This document shows positions 46,177 through 56,556 of a stretch of 64,000 nt of DNA, piece after piece. The stretch comes from Pycnococcus provasolii (lineage: Eukaryota > Chlorophyta > Pseudoscourfieldiophyceae > Pseudoscourfieldiales > Pycnococcaceae). The stretch lies in the NCBI GenBank assembly GCA_938743325.2, contig OW568881.1, positions 1 through 64,000 on the forward strand. Reading direction: 5' to 3'. The stretch's first letter is position 1, and each line of letters starts with the position of its first letter. Made by a program: the position numbers and the translations under genes. The notes under the pieces were generated by a model that saw only the letters and a list, made by a program, of their open reading frames with translations, searched no databases and was not told where the DNA came from.

Positions 46177-49100
46177 TTACATGTCCTCCTCGTCCTCTTC
46201 CTCCTCCTCCTCCTCCTCCAACTCGGAGAAAAACGCGAACGAGTCCGTCACAGCCTCCTGGCTTGTGCCATCCTTCCATCTCAACAGCGCCGAGGCACTC
46301 ACGCAACCACTGGCATGAGCGCCTCTCAACAGCGCTGTCATCAAACCTCGCGGACAGCCCTTGGCGTGGTACGCAGCTTGCATTTCCCCCAAGCCGCGAA
46401 CCGCGAGCGCCGGGGTCGTCGCCGTCTCCTTCAGAACGCCGTAGTACGCGCTCAGCTCGTCGCTTGCCAATGCCTTGGCACCGGCGCTGCCGGCCGACCA
46501 ACCGCCGCCGTCGTCCGCCTTGGCGACGAGCGCCGTGACGACAGCCTTCCAGACGCACGCAACCACCTCGTCGGAAGCACGCACGGACGCGTCTGGGCAA
46601 GCCTTTTCAATCGCATCCATCGCCGCCGAAGACGATGACAGCGAACCACCTGACAACACCTTGTCCAGCGCCTCAACGACGGGACCAGATGGGAACAGGT
46701 TCGCACAACCGCCAAGCTTCGCAGCCGCAAGCTCGTCCTTCGCGTCGTCCTTCTCGTGCTTGCTGACGAGGTCGCGAAGCGGCGATCCAGCCGCCGCGTA
46801 CTGCGCCTTGGCCTCGCCAAGGCTCGTCTTGCTCACGAGAGCTACGAGCGTCTTGCCGAACACCTTGATGGCAAAGCCGCCATCGAGAAGGCCATCCTCG
46901 TCGGGAAGCGCCTCCGGATGCTTCGACTCCTTCAGCACGGGAACGTACGACGCGAGCTGGCATGCACCCATCGCCGTTAGACTTGCCATCACGCCGCCAG
47001 CCTTCGCATCAGCCTTCGGGTTGTCGATGACAATGTCCTCGAATTCGTCGAAAAACGAACGCAAGCCCGCAAGCAGCATCGCCGATGTCAGCGGACCGGC
47101 GGACGCAGCACCGCCAGCCTCTCCAGGGGCACACCATCTCACGCCACCGCCGCTCGATGGCGCGCGGTATCCCATCGCGTGCGCAAGCAGGCGAGCAAGG
47201 ACGTCCTCGTCGCGGTTGCGTCCCTCGAGAAGGTCCATCAGAGCAGCCTTGACGAAAACGCTGTCGTGCTGCCGAGTTCCAAACTCTTCGATGCAGCTCA
47301 GAGCCTCCTTCAGATCGAGGATGGAGTGGTACTCCTCCAACAAAGCCTTCGACTTCGTCTCCACCGCCTCCTCGGAAACGGCTGCCGACGGCGTGCGAGA
47401 GGCAGTCTCCACGGGTGCAGGTGCTGCCGCCGCCGGAGGTGGCGTTGCCTGGGACGATGACGATTTGCCACCCTGCGACTCGGCAGTCTCGCTGCTACGC
47501 GGACTCGCGCCGGCGGCATCGGGACGCGGGCCGCCGCGCCTCTCGTCGCTGCCGCCGCCGCCACCGCCGCCGCCGCCGCGCCTCTCGTCGCCGCCGCCGC
47601 CGCCGCCGCGCCCGCCCGGCCCTCGGCCACCGCCGCCACGACCACCCTGAGGGGCCATCGGGCTCATGCCACGCCCACCCGCAGGGCCAGCTCCCCGCCC
47701 CATCATCATACCCCCCGCTGGTCCAAAACGTCCTGGCGAGTGGTCGCCGCTGACATCGCGCATCGCGCGCTGCGGAACCTCCTCAAATGTGCCACGTCCA
47801 TGACCACGTCCAGGTGTACCACCCCCTCGCGGAAAGTCCATCGGTGGGCCGCCACCTCGCCGGTCGCCGCCGCCTCGCCGATCGCCGCCGGGGGGGCCGC
47901 CGCGCCGATCGCCTCCGCGGTTCGCCGTCTCCATCATCGCGTCGCGGTGCACGTCGTCGATCTTCTTCGGGCCCTCCGTCTTTCGGCGCTCGCGCCATCC
48001 CGCCGCGCGCATCTCGATGACGTCCTTGACCATGAAGCGAAGTCGGCTGTCGAGCTCCTTGTTGTTCGTCAGCTTGTTCATTCCGTCGAAATAATTCTTC
48101 ATGTTCTCCTTCATCTGCGGACGGTCGAGCTGCTTTCCGATCGTCGTCAGGAGGCGGCAGAGCGACTCAACATCCTCGGGGTCGGGGTGCACCACATCGC
48201 CGAGCAGAGTCTTGATGCACTCGTGCATGATACGCTCCGTTAGCATCGCCACCTTGAACAGCTCGCCAATGAAGCGAATGTTGCCGAGCATGCGACGACG
48301 TTCTTGTCGCTGCAAATCCTCCTTCATTTGCTGCCGCCTCTGCTTTCGCGTGTACCACTCTTGTATCTTCTGCTTGCGCTGCTCATGGTTCAGGCCCTGC
48401 GCGATCATCTCCTCCTCGTCCGGCTTCTGCTCATCCTCGTCCGTCTCGTCGCCGCCCTCGCTCGCGTCGGCGTCGTCCTTCTTCTTCTTTTCCTCCTCGC
48501 CGCCATCCTCCTTCTTGGTAGAGTCCGCAGCCTCCTGCCGTTTCTTAGCCTTGGAGGCGTTGTCGCTGTTGATGGCGGAAATCCCGCGTTCGAATTCCTC
48601 CTGGCACTTGTTCAGCAGCAGGCGCTTGAATGTCAGCTTCTGCGGCTTGCCGTCAGTCTCTATCTCGAATTCTGGCGCGGCTGCCGACGCCTTGACACAC
48701 AGATTCGCGTACAGCTCGCAAAATGTGGGCTCCGCCAGAGCTTTCTCGAACACGAGCTCGATGATGTTCGCGAGCATGCTGGGCGTGTCGATCCCCACGT
48801 CGATAATCTGCTGCGTCAGCTTTTCGAAGTTGTCAGGCGTGAGCTTGTTGAGGATACTGCGCACAGAGCGTTTCTTTTTCTCGTCCTCCTCCACATCCGT
48901 ATTGATCGTGTACTTGTTCTCCGACTTGTGCAGCTTGGGAACCTCGATGTGCATCATGCCCGGGGGCATGTTCATCGGCGGGAGGCTCTTCTTTCCCCAC
49001 TTGTCGTTGTTGATGCCCGAGCCCTGGCGTCCGCCGTGCGCGCCGCCCATCGGACCGCCGAGGCCAGGAGGCACGCCACGCCCGCCCATGCCAGGGGGCA

Positions 49101-51280
49101 TGCCGGGCATGTTGCCCATCAGCCGGCTCGGACCGTGTCCCATGCCACGTGCGTCGAATCCGCCGCCGCCAGCTGGCATCGGACGACGCTCCCATCTACC
49201 GTCGGTACCGGGTGGGCCGCCGCCGCCACCTGCGCCACGCATGCCCATGCCTCCACGACCGCCGCCCATGCCACCGCTCATCGAGCGTCCTAGGCCAAGA
49301 CCGCCGCCAATCTGCAGGTACTCTCCATCCTCAAGGTCGGTTGGTTTGTCCTTGAACACGTCGCGCAGAGTCAGCAGGAAGTCTTTCGAGTACACCTTTC
49401 GCTCACCCTCCGCGAACACCGGCGCGGCCATTGTGGGTGCCGCGGGGGATGCGGGCTCCGTCGACGCGTTCGATGAAGGAGGGCCAGCGGTTTCCCAGTC
49501 GTCCTCCTCGGCAGGTGTTGCCGATGCCGTTGGCGCGGACGCGGGCGCCGGAGCTGGAGCTGGGGTGGGGGCAGGCGCTGGAGCTGGGGCGGGAGCTGCA
49601 GTGGCGGCGGCAGCTGCCGCCGCCGCTGCAGCCGCCGGGGCTGGCGGCGCCGTTGTTGCAGCAGGCGGCGCTGGTTCCTTTGCAGCAGCAGCAGCAGCAG
49701 CAGCAGCAGGCTGCCCAGGCGGCGCCGACTTCGATTCTGCGGCAGCTTGCGCAGGAGCATCCGACGATGCGGCAGCAGCCGTGTCGCTCGATTCCGTGGA
49801 TGCCGTTGCAGGCACCGGATCCTTCGGCTTAACCTTCACCTCCTCGCCACTCTTTGCACTGACGATAGCGATTGCCTTGCTCTTCGGCTTCTGCGGCACG
49901 ATCGGTGTTCTGATTGCCGCACCGCCCGCGCCACCACCCGCGCCACCCTGGGCGCCTGCAGCACCACCCATCGCGCCCATCGCTCCCGGCGGTCCTTGCA
50001 TCGGCGGTGGCATGCCCATGGCACCCATGGCGCCGTACGGATGGCCGTACTGCGGCGCGTAAGGCATACCAGGCATCATGCCGGGCATCATACCAGGCTG
50101 CGGAGGCATGCCAGGCATGCCCGGCGATCCTGGCTTGCCGTACGGCCCGGGTGCGCCCGCGCGGTACGCCGCCATCGCCTGCATCTGCATCGCCGCGAAG
50201 TGCTGCGGCGATGCCGCCATCGCGCCGGGCGAAACGCCGGGAGGCATGCCAGCCATGGGAACGCCGTGAGGGGGAACGCCGGGTGGTCCCTGTCCAGGGA
50301 ATTGGCCAGGTGGGAAGCCGGCAGCCGTGGGCGGCGCGGCGGAGCCTGCTGGACCTTTTCCGCCCGGCGTTCCGCTCGCGGTTCCGGCAGCTGCCGTTCC
50401 GCCAGAGGCGGGTGGGCCACCAGCACCTGCGGCGGAATTTCCAGACGCCGGCGGAGGTCGCTGCGCGTAAGCGACTTTGGAGGCATCGCCGCCACCGCCA
50501 CCCGCGGGTCCACCAGCTGGTCGCTGCGCGCCCGACGCGGCAGGTGCGGCAGGCGTGCCGCTGAGGATGTTGTGATTGATGGATCCAAACTGGATATTCG
50601 GCATCGCGCCTCCCGCCGCCGCGGCAGCTGCCGTTTCTGCAGGAGCAGACGACGGAACGAGGCCTGGAGGTGCGCCTGCGTGGCGCGCCGCCTCCTCGGC
50701 GGTGGACGTTCCCGCGACGATAGCCGCTGCTGTGCCCGCGGGCGGAGGGCGTGGTGCACTTACCGTCGCACCCCCTCCACCACCGACCGCCTTGGCCATG
50801 GTCATCGTCGTCGTCATCGTCTCAGGGTCGCCCCTTCCACGTCCCCGTCCTCCACCCATGGCTCGTGAGTCGCCCTTCGAGCCGCTGCGAATGAGTCGTG
50901 ATATGTATAGTGATTGTCGTGATTGTGTGATATTTGTACGTTAGCTGAACTGTGAAATGATTTGCCTGCCTATTGATGATGGGGCAAAAGGTGGTGTGTG
51001 TGTGTGCATGTGCATTTGAATCTGACACGTACCGTCCTCCATCACCGCGACCGCCACCGCCACCGCGTCCTCCTGCGGATTCCTTCGCGTGCGTCGCCGA
51101 TCCCCCTCCCCCGCGCCCTCCCCCAGCAGCCGCCGCCGCCATCGAGACTCCCGGCCGCACCGCCGACGACCCGGCGGGTCGTCCTCCCGCAGGCGTCGAC
51201 GAAGCCTGCCCCGCCGCCGCCGCCGCCCCTCCCGCCGCCGCCGCCGCCGTCCCCTTCGAGCCCGAATCCTTGGACGCCAT
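46177..51280 (-). CDS. EIF4G: Translation initiation factor eIF4G, two exons
   Basis: Exon 1 51280-51033 (MASKDSGSKGTAAAAAGG) ends GACG|GTACGT; a 148-nt intron follows; exon 2 50884-46177 starts after CGCAG in the matching phase, giving 1651 residues. The ATG at 50859 is therefore internal. The N-terminal half is Gly/Pro/Ala-rich. An eIF4E-binding motif YSKDFLL is near 581. MIF4G (about 760-1010) contains RSILNKLTPDNFEKLTQQI and VFEKALAEPTFCELYANLCV. A Gly/Arg-rich spacer leads to MA3 (about 1255-1400: EEYHSILDLKEALSCIEEF). A C-terminal W2 domain ends in poly-Glu. It scaffolds eIF4E, eIF4A and eIF3 for cap-dependent initiation. Having the full MIF4G-MA3-W2 set is animal-like; plant eIF4G lacks W2. 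Confidence 0.9.
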
Positions 51281-51826
51281 AGGATTACCCTAAGAAGAAG
51301 CCTGAGACTGGGCTGATGCTATATATGCTGATGAGTCGTTGAAGTGTTGAAGTGTTGAAGTAGAGAGAGGAGAATGACGACGAGGAGGGGGGAGGAGGCG
51401 CACGCAGCAGGCCCCCAAGCCCAAGGGGGAAGTCGCCGGGGACGACGACGGAAGTCCCTGGGCGGCGGCGCTGATTCCGGAGGGCGGAGTGCGGAGTGCG
51501 GGAACGTCCCCTCAAAGCTCAAGCAGATCAATCGCGAAAGAAATTAGAAATGGCCCCACCTCACGCCTCGGCTTGTCCGGGCGGGGAGGCGGGGAACACT
51601 CGCAAAATGGCTACATGGGGGGAAACGTCCTTGAATGGGTTTTCCTAGACTTATTTTAGGAGAAATTTTTAGGTTTTAGGGCTCCGATTCTTCGGAAGGT
51701 GTTGGAACCATGGATGGCGGGTTAGGATTAGGGTTAGGGTTAGGGGGAGAAGGGCAGGAGAAACGGTTTACGTGACACATTTTTAAGAAGGGTACTTCTA
51801 CTTCTAACACGTTTACTAAGGTAACG
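51281..51826. promoter_or_regulatory. eIF4G promoter with interstitial telomere repeat
   Basis: 546 bp. GGGTTAGGATTAGGGTTAGG with a following TTAGGG unit lies at 51719-51747, 439 bp from the eIF4G ATG and 80 bp from the stop of the coiled-coil gene. Two tandem AGTGTTGA units occur near 51345. No gene seen. Confidence 0.55.
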
Positions 51827-54800
51827 TTAGTGCAGCTTCACAACCCTCTGCCCGTACGCAGACAACGGCCTGTCACGTCGCGCGGACACCGCGCGGCGTT
51901 CCGACGACGACGACTCGACGACAACCGCGGCAGCCTTCGCGCCGCTCGTCACCGTCGGACGGCGATGGCCGCCGACAACGTGCTGCTGTGACTTCGCGTC
52001 GAGCGCCGCAATCACCTTCAGCGCAACCTCAACCACGTCGGCACCGTCCACCTCCTCCTCCGCAGATTTCCATGCACTTTTGAGCTTGCGCACGCCAAGG
52101 CTGTGCACCTTGTCGATGCGCATCAGCTGCTGAGCAAGCTGCGCGAGTTCGCGGGGTCCCAATGTCACGCCCCCAGATCCTTCGTCGTCCTCGCCGCTTG
52201 AGTGCGACGGCGGTGGCGAGAGCGCGCTTTCTGGCGAAGTCGCCTGCGCACGCTTCGGCGGTGTTGCCGCCGTCGCCTCCGTCGTCGCGCGGCTCGACAC
52301 GCTCAGGGCGGCGGAGCTCGACGCCTCCTCAGCCTCCGCAAGCCGCCTCCTCAGCTCCTGCTCCTTCGCTCGACGACCCTCCGAGGCACGGCGGTAACCC
52401 TCCGACAGACCGCGAATCGCCTCCACCTCGTCGCGAAGCCTCTCGCTCTCGTCCTCCGCATCACGCGTCGACTGCTCGAGCTCTGCCACGCGACCTCGCA
52501 ACGTCGACGCCTCCGCAGCACGTCGCGTCGAATCCTCGCGAGCTGCTGCCGCCTCCTTCGTCGCAGATTCCGCCTCCGCCGCACGTCGCGTAGCCTCCTC
52601 GCGCGCCTCCTCAGCCTCCCTCGACGACACCTCGTCGCGCGTCTCCAACTCCGCCGCGCGGTCAGAGAGGCGCTGCTTGCCAGCCCTTGCCGCCTCGAGC
52701 TGCGACTCGACGTGCGAAAGTACGCGCAACTTCGCATCCAGGCTCGTCTCCACGTCGAGCAGGCGACCTTGGCTCTCCGCGTAGCTGGCCAGAAGCGTTT
52801 CGTGCGCGCCCTTCAGCGTCGACAGCTCACTCGACAGACTCTCCGCACGCTTCGACGCGAGGCGAGCCTCGTCGCGCAGGTCACGCACGCGCTCGTGACT
52901 TCCCTCCTCCTGCCGACTTCGCAGGTTCGCCTTCAGCTCCTCGCACTCTGCCGCCTTCGCCTGCGCGTGCCGGCGGCTGCTCGCCACCTCCGCGCTCAGC
53001 GCGTCCACCCTCGCCTGCAGTGCACCCGTTGCCTCCGCCGCTTCGGCCGCCTGCCTCGACGCCGCGGCCACGTCGCGGCGGCTTGCATCGATCGCACTGT
53101 CGTGCTCGCGCTGCGCGTCGGCACGCTGCACCTCTGCCACGCGCAGCTGCGCCTCCAGCTCCGCGCATCGATTCTCTGCGGCGTCGCGTGCCGACACGGC
53201 GGATCCCAGCTCCGTGCGGAGAGCCGCCGCCGCAGATCCCTCGCGCCTCGAGTCCACGAGTGCACGCGAAAGCTCCGTGCGCTCGCTCTCGCGCTCCGAA
53301 ATCACCTTCTGGAGTCGTTCCGCCGTCGCCTTGGCTGCCATCAGCTCCTCGCGCTCGGCGAGCAGCTCCGCGATGCGATCGCCCTGCGCCGTCTGCCGTC
53401 GCAGCTCGTCTGCGGTGCTGGCGGCGTTCTCAGCCACGCGCTTGACTTCGGCGCGCGCCGTAGCGAGCTCGGATCTGCATGACGTCAGCTCCGCCGCCGA
53501 CTTGTCTCGCTCCTGCACGAGCACGTCCGCCTCGAGGCGAAGGCGTCTCGCCTCCGCCTCCGCCTTCTCCGTTGCCTTGCGTGCGTCGGCAAACTCCCTT
53601 GACAGCCGGTCGCGCGTATGCTCGAGCGTGAACATTGCCGCCTTGGCACCGTCGAGCGCGTCGCGCAGCGTGGAGGCATCATGCGCGCCGTTTTCCGCGA
53701 GCGTTGCGGCCCTTCTCGCTTCGGCGAGCTCGGCCGTCAGGCTGGAGACGCGTCCCTCGAGCGTCGCATTCACCTCTCTCGCGCTCTTGAGCTCCGCGGT
53801 CACGGCACGTTCGGATCGCGCCTGGATGTCGGAGACTTCGCGCAGCGTTTCCTTGGCTTTTTTCACTTCAGCCTGCAGCTGCTCCTGCCTTGCGACCGCG
53901 CTGTCCGCACGTTGTACCTCCTCGTCGAATCTCTGCCTGTAGCTGGCAACCTCCGCGCGTGCCGTCTCGAGCTCTGCACCCTGCGCGCGCTGCGCCTCGG
54001 CCGTTTCTGCTATGCGTGCGGACGCGGCGTTGCGCAGCGAGCTCGCCTCCGCTCGCAGCTGGTCGATCGTGCCTTCCTTGTTGACAAGCTCCGCGTACGT
54101 CGCGTCGAGCTGAGCTTGCGTATTCGCAACTCTCTCAGCGGCGTCCTGCGCCGTTGCCTCCGCGCGCTGCACTTCCTCGACGAGTTCGTCGATGCGGCGT
54201 TCGTACGTTTTCACTTGCTCTTGCTGCTGCTGAAGCTGAAGCTGAAGCTGCTGCTCCTGCTGCTGCTGCTGCGAGGAGTCGTTCTTCTTGCCTGTGTCGT
54301 CGTTGTCTTCGCGCGGCGACTCGTCAGGCACGGACGACATGCTGTCGCCGTCCCCCACGTCGTCGTTATTGTCTTGTTTGGACGACGCGATGACTGTGCT
54401 CTTTCCCTCCGCGCCTTGCAGCCACGTTCTGCACTTGAAGTCGTTCTCAAGTTTTCTCAAGTCAGCGAGTTCTCTTGCTGACCGCACGTACTCCTCCTCC
54501 ATTTCCGCGTTTTGTTCTCTGAGTGCATAGTTTTCCTTTTCTAGTTTTTGCATCGTCGCCTTAAGTTTGTCGTACTCCTTCGCTCTTCTTTCCGACTCGA
54601 CTTGCAGTTGTTCCATGGTCGCGAGCAGGTGCTGCAAGTCGCCCCCACCACCACCTGAGCTTGCCCCTGAGCCAGCAGCAGAGGAAGTGCGGCCCGACGC
54701 AGGTTTTGCAGACCTTCCAGGCCGTCGGGAGGCCTCGGAACCCTCATGACCACTACCATTACCAGCAGGAGAGTGTGATGCTGAGAACGGCGAGCGCTTT

Positions 54801-54844
54801 AACCGCGACTTCATTGCCACGGATGTGGAAGGAACCAGGGGCAT
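51827..54844 (-). CDS. Long coiled-coil protein, unrecognised
   Basis: 1005 codons; an alternative ATG lies 10 codons in. After a 70-residue basic Ser/Gly-rich head, residues about 70-860 are almost continuous coiled coil, rich in Ala, Glu, Arg and Ser, interrupted once by an acidic Asp/Gln-rich stretch (about 150-210). A Thr/Ser/Pro-rich linker precedes a short conserved-looking helix pair (LAQLAQQLMRIDKVHSLGVR, LKSAWKSAEEEVDG) and a basic Ser tail. Such proteins often act at basal bodies, centrosomes or Golgi, but coiled coil alone cannot identify it. High Ala/Arg reflects GC-rich codons. Real by length and codon pattern. Confidence 0.75.
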   Translation of the reverse strand: MPLVPSTSVAMKSRLKRSPFSASHSPAGNGSGHEGSEASRRPGRSAKPASGRTSSAAGSGASSGGGGGDLQHLLATMEQLQVESERRAKEYDKLKATMQKLEKENYALREQNAEMEEEYVRSARELADLRKLENDFKCRTWLQGAEGKSTVIASSKQDNNDDVGDGDSMSSVPDESPREDNDDTGKKNDSSQQQQQEQQLQLQLQQQQEQVKTYERRIDELVEEVQRAEATAQDAAERVANTQAQLDATYAELVNKEGTIDQLRAEASSLRNAASARIAETAEAQRAQGAELETARAEVASYRQRFDEEVQRADSAVARQEQLQAEVKKAKETLREVSDIQARSERAVTAELKSAREVNATLEGRVSSLTAELAEARRAATLAENGAHDASTLRDALDGAKAAMFTLEHTRDRLSREFADARKATEKAEAEARRLRLEADVLVQERDKSAAELTSCRSELATARAEVKRVAENAASTADELRRQTAQGDRIAELLAEREELMAAKATAERLQKVISERESERTELSRALVDSRREGSAAAALRTELGSAVSARDAAENRCAELEAQLRVAEVQRADAQREHDSAIDASRRDVAAASRQAAEAAEATGALQARVDALSAEVASSRRHAQAKAAECEELKANLRSRQEEGSHERVRDLRDEARLASKRAESLSSELSTLKGAHETLLASYAESQGRLLDVETSLDAKLRVLSHVESQLEAARAGKQRLSDRAAELETRDEVSSREAEEAREEATRRAAEAESATKEAAAAREDSTRRAAEASTLRGRVAELEQSTRDAEDESERLRDEVEAIRGLSEGYRRASEGRRAKEQELRRRLAEAEEASSSAALSVSSRATTEATAATPPKRAQATSPESALSPPPSHSSGEDDEGSGGVTLGPRELAQLAQQLMRIDKVHSLGVRKLKSAWKSAEEEVDGADVVEVALKVIAALDAKSQQHVVGGHRRPTVTSGAKAAAVVVESSSSERRAVSARRDRPLSAYGQRVVKLH

Positions 54845-55233
54845 GGCACTACACTAATGAGTGCGAGACCAAGAGGGAGGGGGAAGGGAGTCAAAGGCCG
54901 TGTTCAAACGGGTAACAGGGATCCCTGGGTCCCGCGGCCTGCTTCCCGTCGGGCCTAGCACAACCAGGCCTTCCCTGTTCACTCAGGGGTCTCACTTCTC
55001 ACTCCGGGTGACCCAGGGCCTGGGGCAGCAGCACAGCAGGTCAGCAGGTGTGGCCCCTTCCCTTCATTTTCATTTTGGCCTACGGGTTAGGGTTTAGTTC
55101 CCCTTCCTCCCGGTTCGGGTTTTAGTTGGTAGGGTCTTGGTGATTTTCTGCTGTGTGATGGTGATAGAGCCTCTCTGGTGATAGATTATCGTAGCTGTTT
55201 GGTGTACAAGTGTAGTTTAGTTTACAAAGTTGT
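54845..55233. promoter_or_regulatory. Promoter of the coiled-coil gene with telobox
   Basis: 389 bp. Palindromic GGGATCCCTGGGTCCC near 54919 and a single GGGTTAGGGTTT at 55084-55095, 240 bp from the coiled-coil ATG. No gene seen. Confidence 0.5.
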
Positions 55234-55851
55234 TCAAGGCTCAAGTTGAGCCTTGAGTTGGTTCCTCGAGAGACCAAAGCCAGCCAACGCCGCGGAGAAC
55301 GCGACGCCAACCACCAGTGTTGCGCGAGTTAGACGCACGCGCGACAGCGACTGCAACTGGGACGCAGGCGCGGCGCCCTGGCGTGCGTGGCGCGGCGCCG
55401 CACGTTCCTGAGAGTGTGCCTCCGCGTGCGCCTGCGCCTTCTTCATTCTCCACCTCGCCGCGGCGTTTCTTCGTGCAGCCATCAGAGGCCCGTCGTTCAT
55501 TGGCGCGGCTGACGTGTGCGACCCACTTGAACTCAGTTTTCCCTGCGCGATGGCGAGACACTTCTCGTACGCTTGTACGAGCGCAGCAAACGTCTCGTCC
55601 GGGTTACCGCCTTCGACGTGTGGCGTGTGAGCGACGTCGGGGTGTGTCTGTTTCGCGCGTTCTCGAAAGGCTCGTTTCACTTCTTCTTCTGAGGCGTCGG
55701 CGGGGATGCGGAGCAGGTCGTGCTCGGGCAGACGCGTCGCGTACCCGCGCACCTCCAAAATGGGCCGGAGAGAGAAGGAAGCTTGACTCCATCGTTGTGA
55801 GTTGCTGACCAAATAAGCCCGCTCTTCAGCCGACGATAACGGCATTATCAT
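55234..55851 (-). CDS. J-domain (DnaJ-like) tail-anchored protein
   Basis: 205 codons from ATG 55851 (a second ATG at 55845). The J domain (about 42-95) has DLLRIPADASEEEVKRAF, the HPD triad in AKQTHPDVAH, and ETFAALVQAYEKCL. A basic helical linker follows, then one hydrophobic span near the C-terminus (RATLVVGVAFSAALAGFGL) with a short tail. This predicts a C-terminal membrane anchor with the J domain in the cytosol or an organelle matrix, where it would stimulate an Hsp70. There is no Gly/Phe or zinc domain, so it is type III (class C). Which membrane is not clear. Confidence 0.8.
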   Translation of the reverse strand: MIMPLSSAEERAYLVSNSQRWSQASFSLRPILEVRGYATRLPEHDLLRIPADASEEEVKRAFRERAKQTHPDVAHTPHVEGGNPDETFAALVQAYEKCLAIAQGKLSSSGSHTSAAPMNDGPLMAARRNAAARWRMKKAQAHAEAHSQERAAPRHARQGAAPASQLQSLSRVRLTRATLVVGVAFSAALAGFGLSRNQLKAQLEP

Positions 55852-56556
55852 TTGTCTCGAGAAGACACAACACACTACGATAAGACAGCAACGACACGGA
55901 CCCAATTCAACCGACAAAGACGCAGGGCAGGAGGATGGGACCAACCACCACAAAAAGACAAAGACCAAAGGGAGGGAGGAAAGGAATGGGGGTTAGAAAG
56001 GAATGGACGGAATGCACTGGGAGGCATTCGAACTAATTAGGGGTTGGGGAGCCTCGACCACCACGTAGTTAGTTGGTAACGGCGTTACGGTCGGTGTGTG
56101 TGACTCTTTCCTCTTTCCGGTCTCCGTTTCAGTTCCGACGACTTTACGAGTAACTTTGCACTTGCTTGCTTGGCGACTGTGATCAATGGCTTGTAGCATG
56201 TCGTTAGTTTACTTATTCATATTGTGACTAGCTAGCTTAGTATAGCTCAGGCTCACCACCACTACTCTGCCACTCTGATCCTCGCTCACCATCTGCCACT
56301 TCTCGCCATCCTTGCGATACTTTCCGGTGCTGCGCTTTGCTGGTGGAGGATGTTCAAGTAAGTGTTGCCCTGGAGACCGTTTCGTTCATTCATTCTCGTG
56401 AATTCATACATCAAAGACCAGTGGCTTGAAGTACTTCACGCAGTCAGTCAGCATCGATCGGGTCGCTCAGATTATTATCACTCAAAGAGCGAGCGAGCGA
56501 GCGAGCGAGAGCCGAGAGCCTGGCAGAGAGAGAGAGAGAGAGAGAGAGAGATCGTC
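55852..56556. promoter_or_regulatory. Divergent promoter region with GAGC/GA repeats
   Basis: 705 bp between the J-domain and NTF2-like genes. It has a GAGC tandem (56487-56510) and a GA run (56525-56551) immediately before the NTF2-like ATG. ATGTTCAAGTAAGTG at 56350 resembles a short upstream reading frame or a 5'-UTR splice donor. No other gene is supported. Confidence 0.45.

Noticed and set aside
50860-51032. Reading through the eIF4G intron as coding
   Set aside because: The exon-1 frame reaches a stop in a different frame at 50822; splicing at GTACGT/CGCAG restores the eIF4G frame exactly.
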